A DNA stretch of 64,000 bases from Propionivibrio soli (GTDB lineage: Bacteria > Pseudomonadota > Gammaproteobacteria > Burkholderiales > Rhodocyclaceae). Within the stretch, counting starts at the first letter, position 1. Every line of letters begins with the position of its first letter. The notes beneath the pieces are model-generated. The model saw only the letters and a program-made list of their open reading frames with translations. It ran no database searches and had not been told where the DNA came from. The position numbers were made by a program, and so were the translations under genes. The stretch spans positions 62,001-126,000 of the forward strand of contig NZ_JANZKY010000004.1 in the NCBI RefSeq assembly GCF_025770765.1. Reading direction: 5' to 3'. Of the stretch, positions 1 through 10,125 are shown one piece after another.

Positions 1-203
1 AGAAAACGCGGCTCGGTCAAAACCCGCAGATAGCTATCGAACCCAACGATTTTTGCGGGCATGCCGGACGTCAGGTTCCAATTGGTAAAGCTGAGGAACA
101 GCGTGTAGAGCACAGGGAAGACCATCAGCAGGGCGATGAAAATGACGGCCGGCAGCGGAAAAAGAACCGGCAGATTGCGTTCGGTAAAGCTCGACTGGCT
201 CAT
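1..203 (-). CDS. Carbohydrate ABC transporter permease (N-terminal part only)
   Basis: The gene runs off the left edge, so only about 67 N-terminal residues are present. The start is the ATG at 203-201, preceded by a good GAGGGA ribosome binding site. The protein begins MSQSSFTERNLPVLFPLPAV and has one long hydrophobic helix (about residues 10-32) followed by SFTNWNL, the usual opening of MalF/UgpA-type inner-membrane permeases. It lies 67 bp downstream of the solute-binding protein gene on the same strand and is the third gene of a leftward sugar importer operon. The substrate cannot be read from the sequence. The family call is firm; which permease of the pair it is (MalF-like) is inferred from its position and N terminus. 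Confidence 0.85.
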   Translation of the reverse strand, partial: MSQSSFTERNLPVLFPLPAVIFIALLMVFPVLYTLFLSFTNWNLTSGMPAKIVGFDSYLRVLTEPRF

Positions 204-270
204 TGAATCCCTCTGAAATCAAATCGCGGCACGGAGGGCGCCCCGGCCCCCCGCGCAAAGCGCCGTCTGA

Positions 271-1533
271 TTACTTACCGTACTCGCCCGTATCCTTGAG
301 CAAACCGTTCACCTGGTTCACCTTGTCTTTCGCCATCTTTTCCAGATTGGCCGAAGTTCCCTTGGTGTTGATCGACTCGATGATCAGTTCGCCGATCAGG
401 TCGCGCGCTTCGCCAACGGCGCTCATATACGGCCGGTCGACTGGCGTCCCGTTCTTGGCGGCGAAGGTACGCGTTTCGATGAGTCCGGGATTGATCTTCG
501 AGAGCACCACCTCATCCGACCACACCGATGAGCGCGCCATCGTGATGTTGCCGACCATACCCTTGATCGCCATCTCCTTGCTCGTCGCCCAGTCGAGGAA
601 CTTCATCGCGAGGTCCTTCTTTTTCGACTGCTGGGCGACCGACATACCCCACGAAGACACGATGAACGGTGCGTTGGTCTTCGGGCCCGCCGGGAAGTTG
701 GCGATGCCGAAATTCTCCACCGGGACCTGAGTCTTCGACGGATCGATGATCTGGCCAAGGAATACCGAGGCGTCCGTCCACATGGCTACCTTGCCCGCCT
801 GGAAGAGCGGCATGATGTTTTCCCACGACATCGACGTCACACCCTTCGGGCCGTAGGTGCCGAGCAGCTTGCCGTAGAAGCGCAACGCGTCGACCGCGGC
901 TTTCGAGTCGAAGACGGCGGTGCCCTTGTCGAGATACTGCCCGCCGTAGTTATAGACGTAGCTGGAAAGCTGGGTCACCGCCGCCGCCCCCTTGCCGCGC
1001 GAAGCGATGCCCGCCACCGCCTCGGAATTGAGCTTTTGCGCCGCGGCTTCGAGCTCCGTGAAGTTCGTCGGCACCTTGATGCCGGCTTGCTGCAAGAGGT
1101 CCTTGCGGTAATAGAGAACCTGCCATTCCGTAACCAGCGGCACGATGTATGGTTTGCCGCCGAAGGATGCCGCCCCCATGATGTTCTTCGGATAGTCGGC
1201 AAAATCGTATGCCGTCAGCGGGGCATACCAGCCGTTTTTCGCGAACATCTTGCCTTCCTGCAGGGGGCGCGTCATGAAGACGTCGACCGTCGAGGATTTC
1301 GTCGCGAACTCGGTCGTCAGTTTTTGCGTCAGTTGGCTTTCCTGCAGGCTTTCGACGTTAACCTTGATGCCCGACTGTTTTTCGAATTGCGGAATCGATT
1401 GCTTGATCAGTTCTCCATACGGGTGATTCGCCAGCAGCACGCGGATTTCACCGGATTTGGCTTGAGCCATCGCCCCTCCCGAGATGCAGAGCGAAGACAG
1501 AACCGCCACCGACGTTACGAGTATTTTTCTCAT
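271..1533 (-). CDS. Carbohydrate ABC transporter solute-binding protein (family 1)
   Basis: Periplasmic binding protein of 420 residues with a clear Sec signal peptide (MRKI, hydrophobic core, cleavage around AMA/Q at residue 23). The mature part reads as a family 1 extracellular solute-binding protein: an early strand IRVLLANHPYGELI, the FEKQSGIKVNVES segment typical of the first lobe, and a central GKVAMWTDASVF region that usually lines the sugar site. Length is normal. It lies between the ATPase gene (118 bp upstream) and the permease gene (67 bp downstream), all leftward, so it supplies substrate to that importer. Sugar, polyol or glycerol-3-phosphate are possible substrates; nothing here decides between them. 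Confidence 0.93.
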   Translation of the reverse strand: MRKILVTSVAVLSSLCISGGAMAQAKSGEIRVLLANHPYGELIKQSIPQFEKQSGIKVNVESLQESQLTQKLTTEFATKSSTVDVFMTRPLQEGKMFAKNGWYAPLTAYDFADYPKNIMGAASFGGKPYIVPLVTEWQVLYYRKDLLQQAGIKVPTNFTELEAAAQKLNSEAVAGIASRGKGAAAVTQLSSYVYNYGGQYLDKGTAVFDSKAAVDALRFYGKLLGTYGPKGVTSMSWENIMPLFQAGKVAMWTDASVFLGQIIDPSKTQVPVENFGIANFPAGPKTNAPFIVSSWGMSVAQQSKKKDLAMKFLDWATSKEMAIKGMVGNITMARSSVWSDEVVLSKINPGLIETRTFAAKNGTPVDRPYMSAVGEARDLIGELIIESINTKGTSANLEKMAKDKVNQVNGLLKDTGEYGK

Positions 1534-1651
1534 AAGACCTCCACAAATTAGAAAACAGGCTCAGCCAGGAACAACCTCTTTGGAATGACTTGTTGGACAA
1601 CCTCCCGACGGCTTTCGGCAAACGCAGCGCTCTGCGGCATTCCGGATGCCG

Positions 1652-2752
<1,101 letters not shown>

Positions 2753-2975
2753 AGATCTCCGACCTCGTCTTGGACCGCGATTTTTGGTATTGCAGGAGCT
2801 GGTTTGCCGGCGCTCGAACTTGCCCGCAACTGTGTCACCGAGGTAATAAGCTGTCAACGCAAGGAGGCAAGCGTCCGCGCCGAATGTCCGGCGAACGCTT
2901 TCCCTTGTGCGGCCCTGTGGGGGCAAAGACCGTGCCGACTCAACGGCGTGGAGCGCTCTCACCGCGCCCTTCAGG

Positions 2976-5102
2976 TTATTTGCCGAACAGACCTTTCAGC
3001 TTGTCCTTGAGTTTGTCTTCAGCCTTGTTCTTCAGCTCTTCTTTCTTTTCGTCGAGCTTGGCCTTGGCCGCCTCGCTGGCGAGATCGGCGAGCTCCAGCT
3101 TGTAGGAGAGCGCGTCGAACGGGCCAGTGACCCGCACGGGAATCGTCAGCCCTTGCAGCTGCGCCAGATCCTTTCCTCCTTGCCCGGCGCTCGTGTTGAC
3201 AACGCTCGTCTTGGCTAGGTAGTTCATCTGGCCGCCGCCGATGTCGATGTCGCCCGCGCCCGTCACGCGCAGGAAAGGCGACTTCATCAGCAGGTCGTCG
3301 TTGCGGGCAACGCCCTTGGCGATATTCAGCGTGGCCGTGAGTTCCGAAAAGTCGGTCTTGTTCGCCGCATTGGCCTGTTGCGTCGCGCCCTGCTTAGCGC
3401 CGAGCTTGCCCTTGATGTCGCGCAAGGTCTGCGCGAGGTTGATGCCTTTGATGGCCCCGTCGCGCAGACTGAGCGCGGCTTTTCCGCCGAGCGCCTTTTT
3501 CATCGCGGTTACGGTGTCGCCGTTGGCCGTTACGTCGAGCGCCACGTTACCGCGACCTTCAAGCAAGTCCTTCTCGGCGAGGTCCTTCATCAGCGGGTTG
3601 ATGCTGATGCCCGTGAGATCCTGCTTCACGGCGATCAGGTTGCCGGCCGAATTCACCGACAGGTTTCCGCGGGCAGTGCCCTCGTAAAGATTCAGCGACA
3701 ACGGAGCGATGTCGAGACGGCCGCCGGCGACGCGGACCTTGGCGTCCAGCTTGCTGAGCTTCAGACGCGACACCTGCAGCGCGCCAATGCGCACCGTCCC
3801 GTTCGCGTCGATCCCCTTGAGCGCGGAGAGGTCGATCTTGTCCTCGGCTGGTGCGCCCGCGCCTTTCGGTGATGGTTGTCCTCCCGCCTGCCCGCTGCCC
3901 GGTTTGGCCTCGGGAGTCTTCTCCGCTTTCTTCGCCTCGTCCTTCTTCGGCGGCAGGTACTTGTCGATATTGAGCCGGTCGACGTCGACCGCGAAGCCGA
4001 GCGCCAAGGGCGAGAACTTCGCAACGTCGAGCTTGAGTGCAATCTTCGATTCGTCGAACTGCGTACCGAGGTCGGCAAGCGCACTCTGCTTCGTGAGGTC
4101 GGCGCTCAGGCGTCCGGCGAGCGGAATCTTCACCTGCTTCATCGGCATGCGCGGATTCGCGATTTCCAAGTTGCCGTCGAGCTTTTCCAGAGCGACAGTC
4201 CGCGCCGCGAGGTCGGACTTCACCGGGGAAGCGAGCCGCGCCTTGATCGTCGATTCGCCGGATTTGGCGTCGGCTTCGAGTGCCAGCTTGCCGATCTTGA
4301 GTGCGTTCTTGTCGCCCTCCACACCTGACAGGATGAGCTTGGCGGCGGCGTTGCGCTCCCGGCCCTTGAGGCTCGCCGAAACGTTGACGGTCTCGCCCGA
4401 GGAGTGTTCCGGCGAAATGCTGAGCTTGGGCACGTCGAGCTTGAGGTCGAAGGTGTCGTCGCCCGTCTTGCCGTTAGCTGCAAGCGAGAGCGCATCGACG
4501 GCCAGCGATTGGCGCCCGCTGTCGGCCTGTACGCGGCCGCTACCGAGGTCGAGATTGGACTGCGTCGTCGTCGACCCGGCCTTTTCGTCGCGCCATGTCA
4601 CCTGGGCACGGGCGACGCGGATACCGGCAATGTCGACGTGCAATGGTTCGGAGGCGCCGCCGCTGGTTTGCGGTTTTTCCGGTGTTGCCTTGGGCGACTT
4701 CTCGTCGCCGCCCGTCAAGTCGGCGATGTTCAGCGTGCCGTCTTTGCGCTTGATCAGCGTCACGTGCAAGCCGTCGACCTCGACGCGCCGCACTTGCACC
4801 TGTTTGGAGAGCAGCGGCATCACGGCCACCGCCACGCGCGCCGAATCGAGCGCCAGGAATTCCTGTTTTCCGCCGGGCTCGGACAAAGTCAGGCGCCCGA
4901 CCTTGATACCGACGTCCGGCCACACCGAGAGTTCGAGGGGACCGGGAATATCGAGTTTGCGCTGCTTCTTCTCCATCACCGTGTTGATGACCTGTGCCTT
5001 CACCTTTTCGCCGTCAAAAAACGCGTACAGCGCGACTATCCCAGCCACGACGAGAACGAGAACGACAGCGAACGCGATGCCCAGGATACGCAGTACTTTC
5101 AT
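2976..5102 (-). CDS. AsmA family protein
   Basis: Large protein of 708 residues with an N-terminal membrane anchor (about residues 5-28) and a long periplasmic body. The start of the body (VINTVMEKKQRKLDIPGPLELSVWP split over residues ~40-65) is the AsmA N-terminal domain, and the part after about residue 500 (GRGNVALDVTANGDTV, then GAIKGINLAQTLRDIKGKL) is the AsmA C-terminal domain. A low-complexity Lys/Ala/Pro/Gly linker lies near residues 385-425. The family is thought to act in envelope lipid homeostasis and transport of lipids between membranes. It stands alone, leftward, 222 bp upstream of the sugar ATPase gene. The C terminus is lysine/glutamate rich and probably coiled. Confidence 0.92.
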   Translation of the reverse strand: MKVLRILGIAFAVVLVLVVAGIVALYAFFDGEKVKAQVINTVMEKKQRKLDIPGPLELSVWPDVGIKVGRLTLSEPGGKQEFLALDSARVAVAVMPLLSKQVQVRRVEVDGLHVTLIKRKDGTLNIADLTGGDEKSPKATPEKPQTSGGASEPLHVDIAGIRVARAQVTWRDEKAGSTTTQSNLDLGSGRVQADSGRQSLAVDALSLAANGKTGDDTFDLKLDVPKLSISPEHSSGETVNVSASLKGRERNAAAKLILSGVEGDKNALKIGKLALEADAKSGESTIKARLASPVKSDLAARTVALEKLDGNLEIANPRMPMKQVKIPLAGRLSADLTKQSALADLGTQFDESKIALKLDVAKFSPLALGFAVDVDRLNIDKYLPPKKDEAKKAEKTPEAKPGSGQAGGQPSPKGAGAPAEDKIDLSALKGIDANGTVRIGALQVSRLKLSKLDAKVRVAGGRLDIAPLSLNLYEGTARGNLSVNSAGNLIAVKQDLTGISINPLMKDLAEKDLLEGRGNVALDVTANGDTVTAMKKALGGKAALSLRDGAIKGINLAQTLRDIKGKLGAKQGATQQANAANKTDFSELTATLNIAKGVARNDDLLMKSPFLRVTGAGDIDIGGGQMNYLAKTSVVNTSAGQGGKDLAQLQGLTIPVRVTGPFDALSYKLELADLASEAAKAKLDEKKEELKNKAEDKLKDKLKGLFGK

Positions 5103-5246
5103 AGGAATCCCCTTCTCCCTCGAGAGGTCATGTAGCCCTCAGCTTAGCAGCCGATCGCCGATTTAGCCGAACGGCAAGCGTCGCTAACGCTCCTCGACAG
5201 GGGGACGTGATTCCACCAGCACAACCAACAGGGAGAGTGAAGCGTC

Positions 5247-5513
5247 CTACGCCGACCGTTTTCCGTAGCGCAGCTTCATCGCCAGTACCGACCCGGCGAG
5301 CGCGAGCGTCACGACGTTGGTGAGGATCAGGGCGATCTGCGCCGATACGACGCCATAGACGAGCCACAGGCAGACGCCGGTGACGAAGGTCGAGTACATG
5401 CCGAGCGAAATGTCGTCGACCGAGCGTGTGCGCCAGATCTGGGCAACCTGCGGCAGAAACGACAAGGTGGTGCAAATGCCGGCGACGATACCGAGAAAAT
5501 CAATGAACATCAT
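5247..5513 (-). CDS. SemiSWEET-type sugar transporter (PQ-loop)
   Basis: Small membrane protein of 88 residues with three predicted helices, the size of a bacterial SemiSWEET half-transporter that works as a dimer. The PQ motif is visible in helix 1 (LSFLPQVAQIWRTRS), followed by the conserved DDISLGMY segment and an Asn in helix 3 (LILTNVVTL) at the substrate-site position of the family. Members move mono- or disaccharides down their gradient. The gene is leftward and divergent from the AraC-type regulator at 5843. There is no sugar enzyme beside it, so the substrate is unknown. Confidence 0.93.
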   Translation of the reverse strand: MMFIDFLGIVAGICTTLSFLPQVAQIWRTRSVDDISLGMYSTFVTGVCLWLVYGVVSAQIALILTNVVTLALAGSVLAMKLRYGKRSA

Positions 5514-5730
5514 GCTGTGTCAATAACCTTTGCAAAGAAGCGTTTTCGCGGCCCGCGACACGCTAGGCAGGTTGGCCGCGGGCATCTCTCCACGGCAAAC
5601 GCCAGGCCGACGGCGCCGGGCTCGACGAATGGATGCCGAAAGACAGAACCACTCTAGGGAACGTCAACCACGGATGAATGGCGTAGCGGCGCAAGTTGCT
5701 ACGTTTTCGGATCAACCGATGCGGTAATTG

Positions 5731-5759
5731 TTGACCTTACACGTACCGGCTCGCATCAT
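5731..5759 (+). promoter_or_regulatory. Candidate sigma-70 promoter in the 5514-5842 gap
   Basis: The 329 bp between the divergent SemiSWEET and AraC-type genes contains TTGACC (5731-5736), 17 bp, then CATCAT (5754-5759), a reasonable -35/-10 pair reading toward the AraC gene. No other structure was recognised in this gap, and no coding potential was seen. The call rests on hexamer match and spacing only. Confidence 0.35.
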
Positions 5760-5842
5760 CGGGCCATGAGCTGACGCAGTGGGCCCGACCTCCGCGCTCT
5801 CGCGTCAGCGCACCTGCCGGCAACGCCAACGCCGCCCACGCC

Positions 5843-6742
5843 ATGCTGATTCGCGAAATCGTCGGCCGCACCATCGGCCATAACTGGCACTACGTCGCCC
5901 ATGTCGGCCGGAGCTGCCCTTTTCTTTGGCACTATCACCCGGAGTTCGAGCTCACGCTGACCCGGCATTCGTGCGGCGTTCGTTACGTCGGCAACGACGT
6001 GCAGCCCTTCGGCGACCACGACCTGGTGCTCGTCGCTCCAAACTGCGCGCACACGTGGCACAGCAACGAAGGCATCGACCACAGCCGGACGCGCATCCAC
6101 GTCGTCTTTTTCACGCTTGAATGGCTGCAAGGGCTCGCCGAATGCGGCCTGCCGGAATTGATCGTGCTGAACCGGTGGCTATCCGGCGTGCGCCAAGGGG
6201 TTGTATTCAGTCCGGCGCTGGCCGAGCGTGTCGTGCCCTTGTTTTCTGCGCTGGACAAGGAACACGGCGTGAAACGGCTGGCGGTGCTTCTGCAGATTCT
6301 CGATTCGCTGCCAAAAGACGATAACGCCCGCCATCTGGGCATCGGCCATACCTCGCGCGGCGGCAGCGATCGGCGTGTCGACACCGCCCTGCGGCACCTG
6401 CAGGAGAACTACCAACATGCCGTCAGTCTGGGGCAGGTGGCGAACGCCGCGGCGACGAGCGCCTCCACATTGAAGCGCGTCTTCCGCGAACGGCTGGGCA
6501 TGAGCGTCACTGACATTCTGATTCAGTTGCGCGTCGGCCATGCCTGCCACCTGCTGATCTCGACCGACTATCCGGTGCACCGGATCGCAAGCGAGAGCGG
6601 CTTCAACAACCTCGGCCATTTCTTTCGCCAATTCGCGGCGCAGCGCGGCTGTACGCCGGAAGAGTTCCGGCGCCGCAATCATCTGCCGGCCCCCGGTGAG
6701 ACGCCGCCTCCACATTTGCCGGCCCGCTGCTCGATCCGCTGA
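5843..6742 (+). CDS. AraC family transcriptional regulator with cupin sensor
   Basis: Regulator of 299 residues. The N-terminal half is a cupin-like ligand domain (HYHPEFELTLTRHSCG at about residues 32-47, then PNCAHTWHS). The C-terminal ~100 residues are the double helix-turn-helix AraC domain (VANAAATSASTLKRVFRERLG, split here into first-helix recognition; then IASESGFNNLGHFFRQF for the second). The start used is the ATG at 5843 (MLIREIVG). The gene is divergent from the SemiSWEET gene and convergent with the cytidylate-kinase-like gene, so its target is not obvious. The related regulator at 31286-32128 has a different cupin. Confidence 0.92.
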   Translation: MLIREIVGRTIGHNWHYVAHVGRSCPFLWHYHPEFELTLTRHSCGVRYVGNDVQPFGDHDLVLVAPNCAHTWHSNEGIDHSRTRIHVVFFTLEWLQGLAECGLPELIVLNRWLSGVRQGVVFSPALAERVVPLFSALDKEHGVKRLAVLLQILDSLPKDDNARHLGIGHTSRGGSDRRVDTALRHLQENYQHAVSLGQVANAAATSASTLKRVFRERLGMSVTDILIQLRVGHACHLLISTDYPVHRIASESGFNNLGHFFRQFAAQRGCTPEEFRRRNHLPAPGETPPPHLPARCSIR

Positions 6743-6763
6743 AATCCGCACGGTTGTTTCTGG

Positions 6764-7429
6764 TTACGGGTGGATTGCCGTACAACCGAGCTTGTCTTCT
6801 ACCGTCTGCCTCAAAACCTCGTCGACTTCCAACTGCTTGGTCGTCGGCTTGTTGGCGCCGCTCTTGAGCGGCAGTTTGGCGGCTTCGATGACCCAACGTA
6901 CGGCTAATTCGAGCGGTACGTGCGCGGTGTTAATCGCGATATCGAAGGCGTGCGAAGCTTCCCAGGGCACGTGGTAGAACGATTCAATGAACGCCGTTCG
7001 GATCGCGTCTTTCTCCTTGACGAGCGCTGATGCCTCGGCGAAGGAGATCTTCTGCTCCTCGCTCACCCGCTCGATGCGATCGGCCAGCGGCGCGTGGAGG
7101 CGGACATGGAGCACGTCGGCCAGCCCGGAGAGTACGGCGTAACCGCTGCGTCCGAGAATCACTGTGTTGCCGTGGTAGGCAGCGGTGCGGATCACCTTGT
7201 TCAGCATGCGGACCATGATGTCGCGGCGGTCGGCTTTATCACCGTCGAATCCTGCCCAGAAGCCCGGCTGCTTCTCGTATTCGATGTCGAACTCGCTCAA
7301 ACCGTACTGGCAAAGCACGGTGCTCACGAACGCCTTGTCGACGACGTGATAACCGAGCGAACGGGAAACCTGCTCGGCCAGCGCGTCGCCGCCGCTGCCG
7401 AATTCGCGCGAAATCGTGATCACTGTCAT
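6764..7429 (-). CDS. Cytidylate kinase-like family protein
   Basis: Protein of 221 residues matching the cytidylate kinase 2-like family (PF13189 type). It opens MTVITISREFGSGG, where SREFGSGGDALAEQ is the degenerate P-loop seen in this family, and continues with VILGRSGYAVLSG and LHAPLADRIERV, which resemble nucleoside-monophosphate-kinase segments. Members are often found beside signalling or transport genes and true CMP kinase activity has not been shown for most. It is leftward and divergent from the FadR-type regulator at 7787. Confidence is good for the family and low for the substrate. Confidence 0.85.
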   Translation of the reverse strand: MTVITISREFGSGGDALAEQVSRSLGYHVVDKAFVSTVLCQYGLSEFDIEYEKQPGFWAGFDGDKADRRDIMVRMLNKVIRTAAYHGNTVILGRSGYAVLSGLADVLHVRLHAPLADRIERVSEEQKISFAEASALVKEKDAIRTAFIESFYHVPWEASHAFDIAINTAHVPLELAVRWVIEAAKLPLKSGANKPTTKQLEVDEVLRQTVEDKLGCTAIHP

Positions 7430-7786
7430 GGTGCGGTCTCCTTTTTGTCTCGATTCAGAACACTACGTCCGCCTTCATCGTAGCAGTAGAAACGACGCTT
7501 TGCCGGCTGCAGTTAGCCGTATGTCATTTTCAGTTACAGCATTTACCGCATTCTCGCGGCGAGTTTTGATGAGCAAGCTCCTCCCAAATTCGGAGCATGT
7601 ACCCCATGTCGATGCCCCATGGTGGGACATACGCGGCGTCTGACGGCCGGCTAACAGGGTGGTGACCATCGCTTCTTACTCCTTGATATCGCGTCATTTT
7701 TCCGATTTTCGGTTATGCGGATCGCGGATGGCATGGCCGTTGCTTTTAACTCTCCATACCGGTCAGACCAGTCGAACCTCTTCACC
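7430..7786. promoter_or_regulatory. Divergent intergenic region with FadR-type operator
   Basis: Gap of 357 bp between the divergent kinase-like and GntR-type genes. At 7760-7769 the sequence reads CGGTCAGACC, containing GGTCAGACC, the palindromic core (GGTCnGACC) recognised by FadR-subfamily GntR regulators. It ends about 18 bp before the regulator ATG at 7787, a position fitting autorepression. The rest of the gap shows no gene; short open frames across it have no family resemblance. Confidence 0.6.
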
Positions 7787-8461
7787 ATGCCCAGCCTTTC
7801 GAACGTCGCCGCACAGAACCTTCAACGCCTTATCGCAGACGGCACCTATGCCGCCGGCAACGCCCTGCCCTCGCAGCGCGAACTGGCCGATACCCTCGGC
7901 ATCAGCCGCGCTTCGTTGCGCGAGGCGATATCGATGCTCGAAGCCCTCGGGCTGGTCCGTTCGCATCCGGGCAAGGGCGTCTTCGTCACCGCCGGAACGG
8001 CACGCGACGACCGCGACCTCCCGGCGAATCCGGCCGGCATGCGACCGGAAGCCATCTTCCAGTTCCGCTTCGTGCTCGAGCCAGCCGCGGCGAGCCTGGT
8101 GGCTGCCGATCCGCGCAGCAACGTCGACGAGCTGCGCGCCATACAGTCCCGGCTTGAGGCCGCGTTGCATGCCTTCGACCTCGTCACCGCGGCCGAGTGC
8201 GACATGGAATTTCACCACGCCATCGCTCGGCAATCGAGCAACGAGGTGTTCGCCTCAGTTCTAAGGCAATACGAAACGCAGGTCGCCTACAGCCTGCAGC
8301 TGCCGTTCGCCAACACCCGCGGCATCTGGGACACCGCCGACGAGCACCGGAACATCATCGACGCCATTGCCGCGCACGACCCGGCCGCCGCCCGACAGGC
8401 GATGCAAACGCATTTGCTGCGCGCCGCCGGCCGGGTCGGCATCCATTTTTACCAACCCTGA
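7787..8461 (+). CDS. FadR-subfamily GntR transcriptional regulator
   Basis: Regulator of 224 residues. The N-terminal winged helix is plain (GNALPSQRELADTLGISRAS, then LREAISMLEALGLVRSHPGKG), and the C-terminal part is an all-helical FCD ligand domain with the expected metal-site histidines (ECDMEFHHAI; later AARQAMQTHLLRAAG). I start it at the ATG at 7787 (MPSLSNVAAQ); the 24 codons upstream are open but lie over the operator-like palindrome. It sits 18 bp upstream of the ABC importer genes and is the likely controller of that transporter and of alc/allA, with allantoin, allantoate or a related ureide as a possible effector (inference). Confidence 0.93.
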   Translation: MPSLSNVAAQNLQRLIADGTYAAGNALPSQRELADTLGISRASLREAISMLEALGLVRSHPGKGVFVTAGTARDDRDLPANPAGMRPEAIFQFRFVLEPAAASLVAADPRSNVDELRAIQSRLEAALHAFDLVTAAECDMEFHHAIARQSSNEVFASVLRQYETQVAYSLQLPFANTRGIWDTADEHRNIIDAIAAHDPAAARQAMQTHLLRAAGRVGIHFYQP

Positions 8462-8479
8462 AACCACAGGAGAAGCACC

Positions 8480-9271
8480 ATGAACAGCAAGCGTCTCATT
8501 CGTACCTTGGCGTTGCTTGCAGCCGTTGCCGCCGGAACGATCGCGCCTGGAGTCAAGGCCGATGTGCTGAGCACGATCGCCAAGACAGGGACGATCAAGA
8601 TCGCCGTGCCGCAGGACTTCCCGCCGTTCGGGAGCGTGGGCGCGGACATGAAGCCGACCGGGTACGACATCGACGTCGCCAACCTGATCGGCAAGGAGCT
8701 GGGTGCCAAGGTAGAACTCGTGCCGGTATCGAGCGCCAACCGCGTGCCTTTTCTGACCACCGGTAAGGTCGATCTCGTCATTTCGAGCATGGGCAAGAAC
8801 GCCGAACGCGAGAAGGTGATCGACTTCTCGGCCGCTTACGCACCGTTCTTCAACGGCGTATTCGGACCGGAGGACATCAAGGCAGCAAAGGCCGAAGACC
8901 TTGCGGGCAAGACGATCTCGGTCACCCGCGGCTCGATCGAAGACTTGGAGCTCTCAAAGATTGCGCCGACCAGCGCTGTCATCAAGCGTTTTGAGGACAA
9001 CAACGCGACGATCACCGCCTACCTGTCGGGACAAACGCAACTCATCGCCACCGGCAACGTCGTCGCCGCCGCCGTCAACGAGCGCAGCAAGCTCCGCCGC
9101 CTGTCGACCAAGTTCCTGATCAAGAATTCGCCGTGCTACGTGGGGCTCGCCAAGGGCGAATCGGCGCTCCAGGCGAAGCTGGACGAAATCATCGCCAAGG
9201 CCAAGAAGAACGGCTCCCTGAACGAGATTTCGCAGCGCTGGCTGCATGCCGCCCTGCCGGGGGATTTGTGA
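8480..9271 (+). CDS. Amino-acid-type ABC transporter substrate-binding protein (family 3)
   Basis: Periplasmic binding protein of 263 residues with a signal peptide ending near VKA/D (residue 28). Family 3 signatures are visible: IKIAVPQDFPPFG, PTGYDIDVANLIGKELG, the KVDLVISSMGKNAEREKVID segment and a C-terminal NEISQRWLH. It follows the regulator by 18 bp and precedes two permeases and an ATPase, forming a complete polar-amino-acid-type importer. Because alc and allA follow directly, the true substrate may be a purine breakdown product such as allantoin or allantoate rather than an amino acid; this is inference from context. Confidence 0.93.
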   Translation: MNSKRLIRTLALLAAVAAGTIAPGVKADVLSTIAKTGTIKIAVPQDFPPFGSVGADMKPTGYDIDVANLIGKELGAKVELVPVSSANRVPFLTTGKVDLVISSMGKNAEREKVIDFSAAYAPFFNGVFGPEDIKAAKAEDLAGKTISVTRGSIEDLELSKIAPTSAVIKRFEDNNATITAYLSGQTQLIATGNVVAAAVNERSKLRRLSTKFLIKNSPCYVGLAKGESALQAKLDEIIAKAKKNGSLNEISQRWLHAALPGDL

Positions 9272-9305
9272 CAGGAAATGCGTGAGCGGCAGGCGGAATC
9301 GCCGT

Positions 9306-9403
9306 TTAGCCCCCCAATCCCCTTTGTCAGGGGGAGCCAGCTAGTCGGGTAATTTATCCACTCGGCGCGCTCCTCCCCTGACAAGGAGAGGTCGGGAGGG
9401 GTT
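9306..9403. repeat. Dispersed paired-palindrome repeat, copy A
   Basis: Between the binding-protein and permease genes. A left unit (TTTAGCCCCCC, then CCCCTTTGTCAGGGGGAG) and a right unit (CTCCTCCCCTGACAAGG, then GGTCGGGAGGGGTTG) form an inverted pair separated by about 30 bp. Related units occur at 17081-17173 (same element, opposite orientation), 37374-37475 and 43795-43882. All copies are intergenic. This is REP/BIME-like in layout. Confidence 0.8.
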
Positions 9404-9453
9404 GAAGCGCCTCACCAACCGCACCGACACCCATTCAACCCGAAGCAACTTCC

Positions 9454-10125
9454 ATGGCCTACCACTTCGACTTCACTTTCGTTCCGGATTACGCCGGCAT
9501 GCTGGCCCAGGGCGTGGCCTATACGCTCGGGCTGACGGTGGTCGGCGGCACGCTCGGCATTCTCATCGGTATCGGCGGCGCCGTCAGTCGCACCTGGAAC
9601 GTGAGGCCGTTCGGTCCGCTCTACGGATACTACGTTGAGCTGTTCCGGAACACGCCGTTCCTGGTGCAACTGTTCCTCATCTTCTTCGGCCTGCCGTCGC
9701 TCGGTATCAAGCTCGCCGAGTGGCAGGCGGCGATCCTGGCCATGGTGCTCAACCTCGGTGCCTACAGTACCGAGATCATCCGCGCCGGGCTGCAGGCCAC
9801 ACCGCGCGGGCAGGTGGAGGCGGCGGACTCCCTCGCCTTCACGCGCTGGCAAGTTTTCCTGCATGTCATGCTGCGCCCCGCTTTGCGCAAGGTTTGGCCG
9901 GCACTTTCCAGCCAGGTCGTGATCACCATGCTCGGCTCCTCCGTGTGCTCGCAGATTTCCGCCGAAGAACTCACCTTCGTCGCCAACTTCATCCAGTCGC
10001 GCAACTTCCGCGCCTTCGAGACCTATTTTCTGACCACGGCGATGTACTTCGGTCTGGCGCTCCTGGTGCGGCAAGCGATGCACGCCATCGGCCGCCACCT
10101 CATCGTGCGGAGGCCTTCGCGATGA
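9454..10125 (+). CDS. Amino-acid-type ABC transporter permease 1
   Basis: Inner-membrane permease of 223 residues (HisMQ/GlnP type) with about five helices. The family signature is plain: YVELFRNTPFLVQLFLIFFG in the middle and the EAA loop GQVEAADSLAFTRWQVFLHV before the last helices. The start is the ATG at 9454 (MAYHFDFTFV). Its stop overlaps the next permease start as ATGA (10122-10125), indicating translational coupling. It pairs with the second permease as a heterodimer and is separated from the binding-protein gene by the palindromic repeat. Confidence 0.94.
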   Translation: MAYHFDFTFVPDYAGMLAQGVAYTLGLTVVGGTLGILIGIGGAVSRTWNVRPFGPLYGYYVELFRNTPFLVQLFLIFFGLPSLGIKLAEWQAAILAMVLNLGAYSTEIIRAGLQATPRGQVEAADSLAFTRWQVFLHVMLRPALRKVWPALSSQVVITMLGSSVCSQISAEELTFVANFIQSRNFRAFETYFLTTAMYFGLALLVRQAMHAIGRHLIVRRPSR